The translations under genes were made by a program, and so were the position numbers. The notes beneath the pieces were generated by a model, which saw nothing but the letters and a program-made list of their open reading frames with translations, did not search any database and was not told the DNA's origin. 64,000 nt of DNA from an uncultured Eggerthellaceae bacterium (GTDB lineage Bacteria; Actinomycetota; Coriobacteriia; Coriobacteriales; Eggerthellaceae). Shown here piece after piece: positions 1-8,716 of the stretch. Every line of letters starts with the position of its first letter. Position 1 is the stretch's first letter. The stretch spans positions 1-64,000 of the forward strand of contig CANSWY010000002.1 of NCBI GenBank assembly GCA_947650915.1. Direction: 5' to 3'.

Positions 1-997
1 GCAGCCACTGCATGCCCATCAGCTGGTTCACCGTGGGCGGGTTGTTCATCCAGCACCAAGGATCGTTCGGCACTTCGTAGAAGTTGTTGTTCGCAATAGC
101 AGAGATGCCGGACCACGCCGCATCAGAGCCCACGGTGCCATAGATGCTGCCCTTCTGGAAGATGATCAGATCCGGGTTCCAAACAGCGATCTGCTCCAGG
201 CTGACCTCATTGCCGTTGCCCTTGCTGGAGGCATCTTCCACGACCACCACGTTGTTCGCCACCATGTCCACCACCTGCGCCTGCACCGACGTCTTGGCAA
301 TGGCGTTCAGGCCATTGTCCCCCAGAAGGTACGCCATGCTCACACGTTGATCCTCAGGGATGGCGGCCATGGCGTCCTTGACCTCGTTGTACACACGCGT
401 GCAGTAATCGGACAGCTCAGCGCCGCGCTCTTCCATGCCCAGCAGATCGCCCAGCATCTGGTAGGCCGCGCCGTAGTCATCCAAGTAGGCTTCCACGAAC
501 ACCACCGGGATGCCCAGCTGCTCCTGCAGCGCGTCCAGGCTCTCTTCGGTGTCCTTCTTCACTTCGCCGGTATCAATGATGACCTGCGGCTCAGCGGCAG
601 CAACGGCCTCGCGGTTGAAGTCATCCTTGGCACCCAGCACCGCGCCGAACACCGGGCGATCCTTGAATTTGTCGCCGAAGATGGCCAGCTGGTCATCGGT
701 CAGCGCTTGCGAAAGCCCCACCATCTTGTCCGGTGCCATGGTGAGCAGCACCTGTTGGGCCGTGTGGCCTGACGGGCAGATGCGGTCCAGCTGCGCCGGC
801 AGCTCCACTTCGCGGCCGAGTGAATCCGTGAACACCCGCGCGTCCGCCGTGGCCACCTGCGAAGACGCGGACGGATCCGCAGAGCCTCCGCCTCCGTTCG
901 ACGTGCAGCCCGTGAGCACGACCGCTCCCATGCAGAGCGCGCCCGCGCACAACGCCGCGGCTGCCCCCTTCGCCAACAGTTCCTTGGATGAACGCAT
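1..997 (-). CDS. ABC transporter substrate-binding lipoprotein (iron-siderophore/cobalamin/haem class), 3' end cut by window edge
   Basis: The protein should capture a chelated metal or corrinoid at the cell surface and pass it to the permease and ATPase encoded just upstream. It opens with basic residues and a hydrophobic stretch ending in a lipobox (LTGC, Cys31), followed by a Gly/Ser-rich linker. The next segment, with FTDSLGREVELP and later GEVKKDTEESLDALQ, is typical of the class III (FecB/BtuF-like) binding fold. The ATG at 997 overlaps the TGA of the ATPase gene (TGATG), so the two are translationally coupled. About 332 residues are visible and the C-terminus lies outside the window. 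The ligand cannot be told from sequence alone. Confidence 0.85.
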   Translation of the reverse strand, partial: MRSSKELLAKGAAAALCAGALCMGAVVLTGCTSNGGGGSADPSASSQVATADARVFTDSLGREVELPAQLDRICPSGHTAQQVLLTMAPDKMVGLSQALTDDQLAIFGDKFKDRPVFGAVLGAKDDFNREAVAAAEPQVIIDTGEVKKDTEESLDALQEQLGIPVVFVEAYLDDYGAAYQMLGDLLGMEERGAELSDYCTRVYNEVKDAMAAIPEDQRVSMAYLLGDNGLNAIAKTSVQAQVVDMVANNVVVVEDASSKGNGNEVSLEQIAVWNPDLIIFQKGSIYGTVGSDAAWSGISAIANNNFYEVPNDPWCWMNNPPTVNQLMGMQWL

Positions 998-1809
998 CAG
1001 TTGCCTTCCTTTCGATTCCCTTCCTGGATCTGTTCCACCTCGTGCACAGGCACGCACACGCGCACCTTGTCACCATAAAGAGAGTTGACCTCCACGTCCA
1101 CGCTGTATAGTCCGCTGATCAGCTCCGAAGTGATCACGTCGGCCGGCGCGCCATAGGCATCCACACGGCCGTCCCGCAGCACCAGCGTCTTGTCCGCGTA
1201 GAGGAACGCGTGATCCGGGTTGTGCGTAGACTGGATGATGGACAGACCTTCGCGCGCCAGCTGGCGAACGCAGGACAACACGCGCACGGTATTGCCGTAA
1301 TCCAGCGCGCTGGTGGGTTCGTCCATGACGATGGTGCGCGCGTTCTGCGCCAGCGCCCGGGCGATAAGCACCAGCTGCTGTTCGCCGCCTGAGATCTGCA
1401 TGTACGGACGGTGCGCGAACTCTTGGATGCCGATGTGCTTCAGCGCCGCATACGCACGCTTGCGCTGTTCGCATCCGGGATTCGTCAGCGGTTTCAGGTC
1501 AGAACCGGTGGCCATGAGCACCACGTCCAGCACCTCGTAGTCGTACACCGGCGCATGGGATTGCGGGATGTAGGACACTTCCTTCGCCCGTTCGCGGATG
1601 GACAGGCGCTTCAGATCCTTGCCGTTCACCAGCACCTCTCCCTGATGATCCCGGTTGAGTCCCAGGATGCAGCGAAACAACGTTGACTTCCCCACCCCGT
1701 TCGGCCCCAGCACGTTCACCAGCGTGCCGTCCGGGATATCGAACGTGAGATCATGCAGCACTTCGTGCAGACCGTAGGCGAACGTGAGGTTCTTGACGGA
1801 GATGCTCAT
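997..1809 (-). CDS. ABC transporter ATP-binding protein, FecE/BtuD type
   Basis: This 270-residue cytoplasmic ATPase powers the importer. It has a Walker A motif GPNGVGKST near residue 36, an ABC signature ISGGEQQ followed by LVLIARALAQ, a Walker B TIVMDEPTSALD and a switch histidine in QSTHNPDH. Those features and its length match the FecE/FhuC/BtuD subfamily. It lies three bases downstream of the FecCD permease stop and overlaps the start of the binding-protein gene, so the order permease-ATPase-binding protein forms one operon. The last 40 or so residues are a short hydrophilic tail after the canonical domain. Substrate class (iron chelate, haem or B12) is unresolved. Confidence 0.93.
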   Translation of the reverse strand: MSISVKNLTFAYGLHEVLHDLTFDIPDGTLVNVLGPNGVGKSTLFRCILGLNRDHQGEVLVNGKDLKRLSIRERAKEVSYIPQSHAPVYDYEVLDVVLMATGSDLKPLTNPGCEQRKRAYAALKHIGIQEFAHRPYMQISGGEQQLVLIARALAQNARTIVMDEPTSALDYGNTVRVLSCVRQLAREGLSIIQSTHNPDHAFLYADKTLVLRDGRVDAYGAPADVITSELISGLYSVDVEVNSLYGDKVRVCVPVHEVEQIQEGNRKEGN

Positions 1810-1812
1810 GGC

Positions 1813-2868
1813 TCACACCCGCTTCTTCCGCGTGATCAGATACAGGAAGAACGGCGCGCCCACGAACGCCGTGAGGATGCCGATGGGTATCTCCGCCGTG
1901 GTGGCCAGACGCGAAATATCGTCCACCAGCAGCAGGAAGCCCGCGCCCATCAGCATGGATGCCGGAATGAGCTTGCGATGATCCGCGCCCACCAACATGC
2001 GGCACAAGTGCGGGATGACCAGGCCCACCCAACCGATCATACCCGTGACGGACACGCAGGCGGCCGTGAGGAACGTGGCCACAACGATGACGATGATGCG
2101 CAGCCGGCGTGCGTCCACACCCATGGTGGAGGCTTCGTCGTCACCTATGGTCAGGATGTTGATGCGCCAGCGCAGAACGAACATCACCGCACAGCCCACC
2201 AGCAAGATGGGGAACACGGCTGCAACCTGGTCCATCTTCGCGCCGGTCAGGCTGCCCATGAGCCAATACGTGATGTCCGCCAGCTCGTCCGTGGGGTCCG
2301 CGATCAACTTCGTGTAGGACACGCCCGCCTGGAAGAGCGAGCTGACCATGACGCCCGCCAGCACCACGATCATCATGTGGTTGCCTTTCGCGCGCGAGCT
2401 GATGAGCAGCACCAGGAACACGGTGAGCAGCGCAAAGCAGAACGCGGAGACAGACACCATCACCGCAGTGAACCCAGCCAGGATGGCCACCGCCGCACCG
2501 AAGGCTGCGCCTTGGCTGGCACCCAGGATATCTGGAGAGACCAGCGGATTCTGGAACGTGCCCTGATACGCTGCGCCTGCAACGGAGAGGCCGCAGCCCA
2601 CCATGAGAGCCATCAGGATGCGCGGCAGGCGCACATTGAAAAAGAGCGTTTGCTGCTGATCCGTCCAAGTCTGTTCCAGCGGGATGACCTGGTTCACCAG
2701 CATGGCCAACGCTTGGTCCGGGCTGATGGGATAGCGGCCCAACATGAGGGAGATGGCCACCAGGATCACCGCGAACACGGCAAGCCCCGCAATGACCGCG
2801 TTGGCGCGCTCCGCCGCCCGCGACCGCGCTTCGCAGGGTGAGCAGATCTTTCGTTGGCTCAGGAGCAC
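1813..2868 (-). CDS. FecCD-family ABC transporter permease
   Basis: An integral membrane permease of 351 residues with about ten hydrophobic helices, typical of FecCD/BtuC. Recognisable family stretches include LPRILMALMVGCGLSVAGA, the GASQGAAFGAA region after SPDILG, and GMIGWVGLVIPHLCRM near the C-terminal coupling region. The chosen start is the GTG at 2868, preceded by GAGG at a suitable distance; an internal ATG would remove the short hydrophilic N-terminus. It is the first gene of the importer operon and faces the AT-rich palindrome at 2888-2927, which probably controls it. Family assignment is firm; the transported chelate is not known. Confidence 0.93.
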   Translation of the reverse strand: MLLSQRKICSPCEARSRAAERANAVIAGLAVFAVILVAISLMLGRYPISPDQALAMLVNQVIPLEQTWTDQQQTLFFNVRLPRILMALMVGCGLSVAGAAYQGTFQNPLVSPDILGASQGAAFGAAVAILAGFTAVMVSVSAFCFALLTVFLVLLISSRAKGNHMMIVVLAGVMVSSLFQAGVSYTKLIADPTDELADITYWLMGSLTGAKMDQVAAVFPILLVGCAVMFVLRWRINILTIGDDEASTMGVDARRLRIIVIVVATFLTAACVSVTGMIGWVGLVIPHLCRMLVGADHRKLIPASMLMGAGFLLLVDDISRLATTAEIPIGILTAFVGAPFFLYLITRKKRV

Positions 2869-2887
2869 ATTTTATCCTCAGGTAGAT

Positions 2888-2927
2888 ATCATTCCTATAT
2901 GAGTATTATACACATATAAGGATGAAT
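2888..2927. promoter_or_regulatory. Imperfect AT-rich palindrome upstream of the metal-chelate importer: candidate operator and promoter
   Basis: The arms ATCATTCCTATATG and CATATAAGGATGAAT form a dyad around an AT-rich centre containing TATTATA, in otherwise GC-rich DNA. The position, 20-60 bases before the permease start, is right for a metal-responsive repressor site (Fur- or DtxR-type), but no consensus match is claimed. The rest of the 2869-3129 gap shows no gene. Confidence 0.45.
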
Positions 2928-3129
2928 AGTGCTCGATTTTCCTCCTTCGAACAGAACCAAGGTCACAAGAAGATGGAGGGACGGGACCTCGTGCTTCGCA
3001 GAAGAAAAGCGCCCGAACGGAGAGAGCGGCCTTGAGCAAGGCGTTCGCAGCCACCCCAGCGGGCCGCGAAACGCTCCTCTGCCAGCGCAGCTCGTCGATC
3101 CGATCAGCGCCCGTGGGCAGAGGAAACTG

Positions 3130-3158
3130 CTCAACGGAACGCGACGGATTCCGTTGAG
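3130..3158 (-). terminator. Hairpin downstream of lysS
   Basis: A perfect 10-bp inverted repeat (CTCAACGGAA / TTCCGTTGAG) with a 9-base loop lies about 20 bases past the lysS stop. There is no clear U-tract on the lysS side, so it may be a weak terminator or an mRNA 3'-end stabiliser. Confidence 0.4.
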
Positions 3159-3177
3159 CGGAACAACCCTGCGAAAA

Positions 3178-5145
3178 TCAGTACAGCTTGGCGCCGGCAG
3201 GGATGGCGTCGTCCACCATGAGCACGTGCAGGCGCTCTTCAGGTTCGCCGTCAGCGCCCGGCACCTCATGCACGGCGCTGATGATCATGCCGCAGGAATC
3301 CACGCCCATCATCTTGCGCGGGGGCAGGTTCGTGATGGCGATGAGCGTCTTGCCCACCAGCTCTTCCGGTTCGTAATAGGCGTGGATGCCCGACAGGATG
3401 ACGCGGTCTTCGCCGGTTCCGTCATCCAGCGTGAACTGCAAGAGCTTCTTGGACTTCGGCACAGCTGAGCATTCCTTCACCTTCACGGCGCGGAAATCAG
3501 ACTTGCTGAACGTGTCGAAATCCACCTGGTCTTCGAAGAGCGGTTCGATCACGATGTCCTCGGATGTGCAAACGGGACGTCCCAAATTGCACATAGGATC
3601 AGTCTTTTCTGTGCGCACGTCTTCTTCTATGTGCAATTTGGAACGTCCCGTTTGCACATCTTCGTCCCTCATGTGCGGGAACAGCAGCACGTCACGGATG
3701 GTGGGGGCGTCCGTCAGCAGCATGACCAAACGATCGATGCCGATCCCCACGCCGCCTGCCGGCGGCATGCCGTACTCCAGTGCGCGGATGTAGTCAGCGT
3801 CGAAGCCCATGGCTTCGTCGTCTCCCATGTCCTTCGCCTTGACCTGGGCCATGAAGCGCTCCGCCTGGTCAACCGGATCGTTCAGTTCCGTGAAGGCATT
3901 CGCGTATTCATGGCCACAGATGAACAGTTCGAAGCGCTGGGTCAATTCCGGGTTTTCCGGGTGCTTCTTGGCCAGCGGGCTGACCTCCAAAGGATGGTCG
4001 ATCACGAACGTGGGTTGGACCAGCTTCTCTTCGGCTACCGCTTCGAAGATCTCAGCGATCAGCTTGCCGCGGCCCCAAGCGTCTTCAGCCTTGCCGCCGC
4101 ATCGTTCCAGGATGGCCACCAGCTCATCCCGTGAACGCGCGAACGAAACGTCCTCACCGGCACCTTCGGACGCCAGTTCGATCATGGATGCCACGCGCCA
4201 GTCCCCTGACAGATCCACCGCCTGGCCCTGGTATTCCACCTGCAACGTGCCAGAGGCCGCCTGGGCGGCCGCCTGGATGCAGCCTTGGGTGAGGCGGATC
4301 ATGGAATCAAGGTCACCGAACGCCTCGTAGGCTTCCATGGTGGTGAATTCCGGATTGTGGTACGGGTCCATGCCCTCATTGCGGAAGATGCGGCCCATCT
4401 CGAACACCTTCGGGAAACCGCCCACCAGCAGGCGCTTGAGCGGCAGCTCCGTGGCGATGCGCAGATAATAGTCCCGATCCAGCGCGTTGAAATGCGTGAC
4501 GAACGGCTTCGCGTTCGCGCCGCCGATGATGGGACTCAAAAACGGCGTTTCCACCTCGTAGTAACCCTGATCCTCCATGAACCGGCGTATGGCAGACACG
4601 ATCTTGAACCGCTTCTGGAACGTTTCGCGCACCTCAGGGTTCATGACCAGATCGACGTAGCGCTGACGGTAGCGCGTCTCTTTGTCCGTCAGGCCATGGA
4701 ACTTCTCCGGCAGCGGGCGCAGGCTCTTGGACATCAGCTCAAAGGAGGTGACGGCCACCGAGAGCTGGCCGCGCTTGGTGCGCATCATGGTGCCGTGCGC
4801 CGCGATCCAGTCGCCCACGTCCAGATCCTTGATGGCAGCGAACGCCTCTTCGCCCAGCGCGTTGATGCGGCAGAACAGCTGGATGGTGCCCGTGGCGTCC
4901 ATCAGCTCCAGGAACGCCACCTTGCCCTGCACGCGGCGCGCCATCACGCGCCCGGCGATGGCCACCGCATCTTCGGTGTCTTCGCCATCAGCCAGGCCGG
5001 CGTAGCGTTCATCCAGCTCAGCCACGGTGTGCGTTGGAGTGAACGCGTGACCGTAAGGATCCACCCCGGCATTGATGAGCGCCTCGCGCTTGGCGCGGCG
5101 CACCTGGATGGGATCGTCTTCGATGGCCTGGACCGTCTCTTCCAT
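3178..5145 (-). CDS. lysS: Lysine--tRNA ligase (class II) with C-terminal EMAPII/Trbp111-type tRNA-binding domain; a repeat element forms the linker
   Basis: LysRS charges tRNA-Lys. The protein has 655 residues, about 150 more than the usual bacterial enzyme. It begins with an OB-fold anticodon domain (roughly 60-165), followed by the class II core with motif 2 (FRNEGMDPYHNPEF) and motif 3 (GVGIGIDRLVML), ending near residue 493. Residues about 495-527 are encoded by a complete 98-bp inverted-repeat element (3563-3660) read in frame, giving DVQTGRSKLHI and MCNLGRPVCTS. The remaining 125 or so residues (FRAVKVKECSAVPKSKKLL, LSGIHAYY, NLPPRKMMG) are an EMAPII-like tRNA-binding domain, as in the C-terminus of many MetRS. 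It follows greA by 39 bases, probably in one operon. Confidence 0.95.
   Translation of the reverse strand: MEETVQAIEDDPIQVRRAKREALINAGVDPYGHAFTPTHTVAELDERYAGLADGEDTEDAVAIAGRVMARRVQGKVAFLELMDATGTIQLFCRINALGEEAFAAIKDLDVGDWIAAHGTMMRTKRGQLSVAVTSFELMSKSLRPLPEKFHGLTDKETRYRQRYVDLVMNPEVRETFQKRFKIVSAIRRFMEDQGYYEVETPFLSPIIGGANAKPFVTHFNALDRDYYLRIATELPLKRLLVGGFPKVFEMGRIFRNEGMDPYHNPEFTTMEAYEAFGDLDSMIRLTQGCIQAAAQAASGTLQVEYQGQAVDLSGDWRVASMIELASEGAGEDVSFARSRDELVAILERCGGKAEDAWGRGKLIAEIFEAVAEEKLVQPTFVIDHPLEVSPLAKKHPENPELTQRFELFICGHEYANAFTELNDPVDQAERFMAQVKAKDMGDDEAMGFDADYIRALEYGMPPAGGVGIGIDRLVMLLTDAPTIRDVLLFPHMRDEDVQTGRSKLHIEEDVRTEKTDPMCNLGRPVCTSEDIVIEPLFEDQVDFDTFSKSDFRAVKVKECSAVPKSKKLLQFTLDDGTGEDRVILSGIHAYYEPEELVGKTLIAITNLPPRKMMGVDSCGMIISAVHEVPGADGEPEERLHVLMVDDAIPAGAKLY
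3563..3660 (-). repeat. 98-bp inverted-repeat element (IR98) copy 1, inside lysS
   Basis: Two 34-base arms (GATGTGCAAACGGGACGTCC... and its complement) flank a 30-base loop. By the T-containing arm and the loop sequence this copy is oriented with lysS transcription. It carries an arm variant (AAACGGGACG instead of AAAAGGGACG), changed in both arms so that pairing is kept. It lies in frame and adds about 33 codons between the catalytic and tRNA-binding domains. Confidence 0.9.
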
Positions 5146-5184
5146 TTGCTGCCCTTTTCTCGTTTTTGGATGAGCGTAGAACCG

Positions 5185-5655
5185 TTAATGCTCGATCTTC
5201 AAGATTTCGATCTCAGTCTCACGACCAGTGGGGCCGGTGACCGTGAACACATCGCCCTTCTTATGGCCCAGAAGCGCCGCACCGATGGGCGATTCGTTGG
5301 AGATCTTGCCGTTGTGCGCATCGGATTCAGCAGCGCCCACGATGGAGAGCACGCGTTCCTTGCCGCCCATCTTCACCGTGACCGTGGCGCCGATGTTCAC
5401 CTTGGAAGAGCGCTTGGGCGTGCTGACCACCGTGGCCTCAGACAGGATGCGCGTGATCTCAGCGATGCGCGCCTCCATCATGCCCTGTTCGTTCTTCGCG
5501 TCGTCGTATTCGGAGTTCTCAGAGATGTCGCCGAATTCGCGCGCCACCTTGATGCGCTCACCTATTTCTGCGCGCTTCTCCGTTTCCAGGTAATGCAGCT
5601 CCTCCTCCAGCTTCTGGCGGCCTTCGGGAGTGAGGATGTAGTTGCTGTCTGCCAT
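5185..5655 (-). CDS. greA: Transcription elongation factor GreA
   Basis: GreA rescues backtracked RNA polymerase by stimulating transcript cleavage in the secondary channel. The 156-residue length is standard. The N-terminal coiled coil (LTPEGRQKLEEELHYLE, then ISENSEYDDAKNEQ with the tip acidic residues) and the C-terminal FKBP-like domain (SPIGAALLGHKKGDVFTV) are both intact. The ATG is preceded by AAAGGAG. The gene sits upstream of lysS with a 39-base gap, so the two are likely co-transcribed. A strong hairpin at 5683-5707 lies in its leader. Confidence 0.97.
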   Translation of the reverse strand: MADSNYILTPEGRQKLEEELHYLETEKRAEIGERIKVAREFGDISENSEYDDAKNEQGMMEARIAEITRILSEATVVSTPKRSSKVNIGATVTVKMGGKERVLSIVGAAESDAHNGKISNESPIGAALLGHKKGDVFTVTGPTGRETEIEILKIEH

Positions 5656-5682
5656 GGGTTTCCGCTCCTTTTCAACATTGAA

Positions 5683-5707
5683 GCACGCTTGGCGGATGCA
5701 AGCGTGC
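5683..5707. terminator. Perfect 9-bp hairpin between tatA and greA
   Basis: GCACGCTTG and CAAGCGTGC flank a 7-base loop. On the plus strand a T-rich stretch (CTCTTTTACTTT) follows; on the minus strand, the direction of tatA and greA, there is only a weak T-run. It could end tatA transcripts, act in the greA leader, or terminate antisense transcription. Confidence 0.4.
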
Positions 5708-5753
5708 CTCTTTTACTTTCATATGATGCGGCCGTGCGCCGCGCAGCTGAGGG

Positions 5754-6038
5754 CTATTCGGCCTTTTTGACGACGACCTTCTTCACCGTCTTCTTGGGCG
5801 CTTCAGCCTTAGGCTCTTCCTTGACGTGAACCTCCTCCACCACCTCTTCGATGACCTCCACGTCATCGTCTGTGGCGTCTTCGGCTTCCTTCTTGCCCGC
5901 GCCCATGCCGTCACGCAGGCCCTTCACCGTCTTGCCGAGCGCACTGCCCAGTTTCGGCAGGTTCTTCGGCCCGAAGATGAGGAGCACCACGACCAGGATG
6001 ATCAAGAGCTCGGGAACGCCCATTCCGAGGATCTTCAT
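5754..6038 (-). CDS. tatA: Sec-independent protein translocase subunit TatA
   Basis: TatA oligomers form the pore for export of folded proteins. The 94-residue product has the family layout: a short N-terminus, one membrane helix (VPELLIILVVVLLIF), the hallmark hinge FGPKNLPKLG, an amphipathic helix (LGKTVKGLRDGM) and a charged tail rich in Lys, Glu and Val. The start is the ATG at 6038, preceded by GGAGG at 6044-6048; a TTG four codons upstream would sit in front of that site and is unlikely. No tatC is nearby. It stands alone upstream of greA. Confidence 0.93.
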   Translation of the reverse strand: MKILGMGVPELLIILVVVLLIFGPKNLPKLGSALGKTVKGLRDGMGAGKKEAEDATDDDVEVIEEVVEEVHVKEEPKAEAPKKTVKKVVVKKAE

Positions 6039-6141
6039 GAATGCCTCCAAATGCCTTGGTTTTCAGTGCGCAAAAGGGTAACACAAACGCATTCGGCCTG
6101 CGCGGGGAGAACGGCCGCTCTGCGCCGTTTCCACGGGATGG

Positions 6142-7008
6142 TCACGCGGTGCGATGGCAGACGCAGGACCACTTCGCGCCCGTGCTCTGCGCGAAGTGAC
6201 ACCCCACGCCCGAAGCCCGTTCGCAGGCGGTGCTGGAAGCCATGCCCGCGAACAGGGACCCATCCGGCTGGCCGCCGGTCATGGCCGCCCAGCTGAGCTC
6301 TGCCAGCTGGCGCATGCCGCGGGCAGTGGGATGCGTGCCATCCGATGCTTCGTAGTCCAGCCCGAACGCGGCCACATCCGCCACATCACAGCCGTTCGCA
6401 GCCGCTGCGCACTTGATGGCGCGGTTGTAGTCCGCAACGGATATGCCGCGCAGCTGCGGGCAGAAGGTGGGCTGCGCGCTTCCCGCCACGCGCCCAGGCA
6501 GGAGCGTCATGCAGCGCACCGCGGCCTCTGGTGCCACCGCGCGGATGCCCTCCAGCATCTCATCGTAGGCACGCGCGAATTCCTGCAGCGCGCCCGCTGG
6601 TGCCAGCCCAGGTTCGAAGCCCGCTTCCTGTGCGCTGGAACCACCCGGCGCTGCTTCAGAGCCGCCGCGCGCTTGCGCATCAGCGCTGCCCCAACCGTAA
6701 TCGTTGATGCCGATGAAGACCAGCACTTCATCCGGCGTTTCGCCCGCCGCACCCAGGATCTGCCGCGCCCGTTCGGGCGTGCGGGCCGCCGGGAACCCCG
6801 CACCGGCCACCATGCCGCCTGAAAACGCCGCGTTGGCGAGCAGCGTGCCGCCCGCGCGTTCGATGACCTGCGCCCACCACGTGTCTGCCGGACGCGTCAC
6901 GCCGGTGCCGTTCGTGTCCGCCGCATCGTAATAGGTGCGGTTGCCAGCCACCGTGACGCCTTCGAAGGTTGAGATGGAATCACCCAACACGGAAATGAGT
7001 TTGCCCAT
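6142..7008 (-). CDS. SGNH/GDSL-family hydrolase
   Basis: A probable esterase or acyl hydrolase of 288 residues. The GDS nucleophile block is at the N-terminus (SVLGDSISTF, Ser11), the oxyanion Gly/Asn blocks appear as AFSGGMVAG and GINDYGWG, and the catalytic Asp/His pair is in DGTHPTARG. There is no signal peptide, so it is likely cytoplasmic. The C-terminal 40 residues, after the expected end of the fold, are unusual and contain several cysteines (STACERASGVGC, WSCVC). It is divergent from thrC, with 91 bases between the starts. The substrate is unknown. Confidence 0.85.
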   Translation of the reverse strand: MGKLISVLGDSISTFEGVTVAGNRTYYDAADTNGTGVTRPADTWWAQVIERAGGTLLANAAFSGGMVAGAGFPAARTPERARQILGAAGETPDEVLVFIGINDYGWGSADAQARGGSEAAPGGSSAQEAGFEPGLAPAGALQEFARAYDEMLEGIRAVAPEAAVRCMTLLPGRVAGSAQPTFCPQLRGISVADYNRAIKCAAAANGCDVADVAAFGLDYEASDGTHPTARGMRQLAELSWAAMTGGQPDGSLFAGMASSTACERASGVGCHFAQSTGAKWSCVCHRTA

Positions 7009-7053
7009 GGCAGAACCTCGCTGAAGATGGGATGCGGGCCTGTCCCGCTCTTG

Positions 7054-7059
7054 TATACT
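7054..7059 (+). promoter_or_regulatory. Probable -10 element of thrC
   Basis: TATACT lies about 40 bases before the thrC start in the short divergent gap with the SGNH hydrolase. No good -35 is visible at the standard distance. Confidence 0.4.
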
Positions 7060-7099
7060 TTAGCCCATTCCCACTCCCAACAGACATCGGGGGCATGCC

Positions 7100-8680
7100 T
7101 TGAACAGTCTTCTTGATCGCGCGGAAAACCTGGGCGCGAACCGCTATCTTGACACCCGCGGCACCATCAACGAACCCATCCCGTTCACTCAAGCAGTGAT
7201 CCAGGGGCTGGCTCCGGGCGGCGGCCTGTTCGTGCCGGAGGCGCTGCCGCAGTTCACACTGGATGAGATCACCTCCTTGGCTGAACTCCCCTACCCCGAA
7301 CGCGCCGCACGCATCTATGAAGCGTTCAACATAGACCTGGCTGATGAGGCCATCGCACGCCTCATGGACGCCTCCTACGGCGCGAACTTCGATGTGCCGG
7401 AAGTCTGCCCCATCACGCCTCTGGCCGACGGCATCCATCTGCTGGAGCTGTGGCATGGCCCCACCAGCGCTTTCAAGGACATGGCGCTGCAATGCCTGCC
7501 GAACTTCTTCGCCGCCAGCGCTGCCAAGCTGAAAGGCGAGGGCAAGCTGGACACGGATCTCTGCATCCTGGTGGCCACGTCAGGAGACACCGGCAAGGCG
7601 GCCTTGGAAGGCTTCAAAGGCGTTGACGGCGTCTGCGTGGGCGTGCTGTACCCGGATGGCGGCGTGAGCGACATCCAACGCAAGCAGATGGTCACCACCA
7701 CGGGCAACAACGTGCACGTCTGGGCCTTGCGCGGCAACTTCGACGACTGCCAGCGCATGGTGAAGCGCATCTTCGCAGACGATGCGTTCGCGTCAGAGCT
7801 TGCGGATGCGGGCTGGGCGCTCTCCAGCGCGAACTCCATCAACTGGGGACGCTTGCTGCCGCAGATCGTGTATTACATCTCCGGCTACGCCAGCATGATG
7901 GCATCGGGTGCCATCAGCGCGGGCCAAGCCCTGGACGTCTGCGTGCCCACCGGCAACTTCGGCAACATCCTGGCTGCGTGGTACGCGAAGCAGATGGGAA
8001 CGCCCATCGACCAGCTGTTCTGCGCCAGCAACGAGAATCGCGTGCTCACGGATTTCATCAACACGGGAACCTATGACATCTCCTCCCGTGAATTCGTGCT
8101 CACCCCCTCTCCTTCCATGGACATCCTGGTGTCTTCGAACCTCGAGCGCCAACTCTTCGAATTGACCGGCCGCGATGGCGGTGCCATCAGCCAGTGGATG
8201 GCCGACCTGAACGGATCGCGCCGCTTCCAGGTGGACAAGGACACGTTCGCGCGCCTGCGCGAAACGTTCCGCGCGGATGCCATCACGAACGCGGAATGCC
8301 TGGAGACCATCAAACGCGTGTTCGACGAACAGGGCTATCTGATGGATCCGCACACCGCGGTGGCCTTCGCTGCGGCAGAGAACCTGAAAGGCATCAATCC
8401 CGTGCTGGTGGCCAGCACAGCCCACTGGGCCAAGTTCGGAGACAACGTCTACCGCGCTCTGCACGGCATCGCGCCCGGAGAGGCCCTGCCTCCTGAGGCA
8501 GCGGGCCTCACGGGATGCCAGCTGAACCGCCTGATCGCAGAGGAGACCGGCAAGCATGACATCCCTGCCGGCTTGGCTGGCCTGGATGACGCGGAAGCGC
8601 GCTTCACCACCGTGCTGGATGCTGACGAACCTGCAACGGAGCAAGCTGTGGAAGCGTTCATCAGCACGCAGAATGGGTAA
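7100..8680 (+). CDS. thrC: Threonine synthase
   Basis: This PLP enzyme converts O-phosphohomoserine to threonine. The 526-residue length and features match the long (fungal/enterobacterial-type) class: an N-terminal YLDTRG and PGGGLFVPE region, the PLP lysine in GPTSAFKDMAL (Lys126), the SGDTGKAAL phosphate-binding stretch and the NSINWGRLLPQIVYY block. The start is a TTG at 7100 preceded by GGGGGC; there is no ATG in a plausible position. A divergent promoter lies between this gene and the SGNH hydrolase. A small ModE-like regulator follows 36 bases downstream, with no obvious functional link. Confidence 0.95.
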   Translation: MNSLLDRAENLGANRYLDTRGTINEPIPFTQAVIQGLAPGGGLFVPEALPQFTLDEITSLAELPYPERAARIYEAFNIDLADEAIARLMDASYGANFDVPEVCPITPLADGIHLLELWHGPTSAFKDMALQCLPNFFAASAAKLKGEGKLDTDLCILVATSGDTGKAALEGFKGVDGVCVGVLYPDGGVSDIQRKQMVTTTGNNVHVWALRGNFDDCQRMVKRIFADDAFASELADAGWALSSANSINWGRLLPQIVYYISGYASMMASGAISAGQALDVCVPTGNFGNILAAWYAKQMGTPIDQLFCASNENRVLTDFINTGTYDISSREFVLTPSPSMDILVSSNLERQLFELTGRDGGAISQWMADLNGSRRFQVDKDTFARLRETFRADAITNAECLETIKRVFDEQGYLMDPHTAVAFAAAENLKGINPVLVASTAHWAKFGDNVYRALHGIAPGEALPPEAAGLTGCQLNRLIAEETGKHDIPAGLAGLDDAEARFTTVLDADEPATEQAVEAFISTQNG

Positions 8681-8716
8681 ACTGTCCTCTGACCGGTCAC
8701 CTTTGAGGGAGGGTTC

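Noticed and set aside
2929-3468. A plus-strand frame of 179 codons near lysS
   Set aside because: It runs from intergenic DNA into the antisense of lysS with no domain, ribosome site or conserved motif.
3563-3660. Insertion of the repeat breaking lysS into two pseudogene parts
   Set aside because: The frame is intact through the element, and the downstream domain is complete and conserved-looking.
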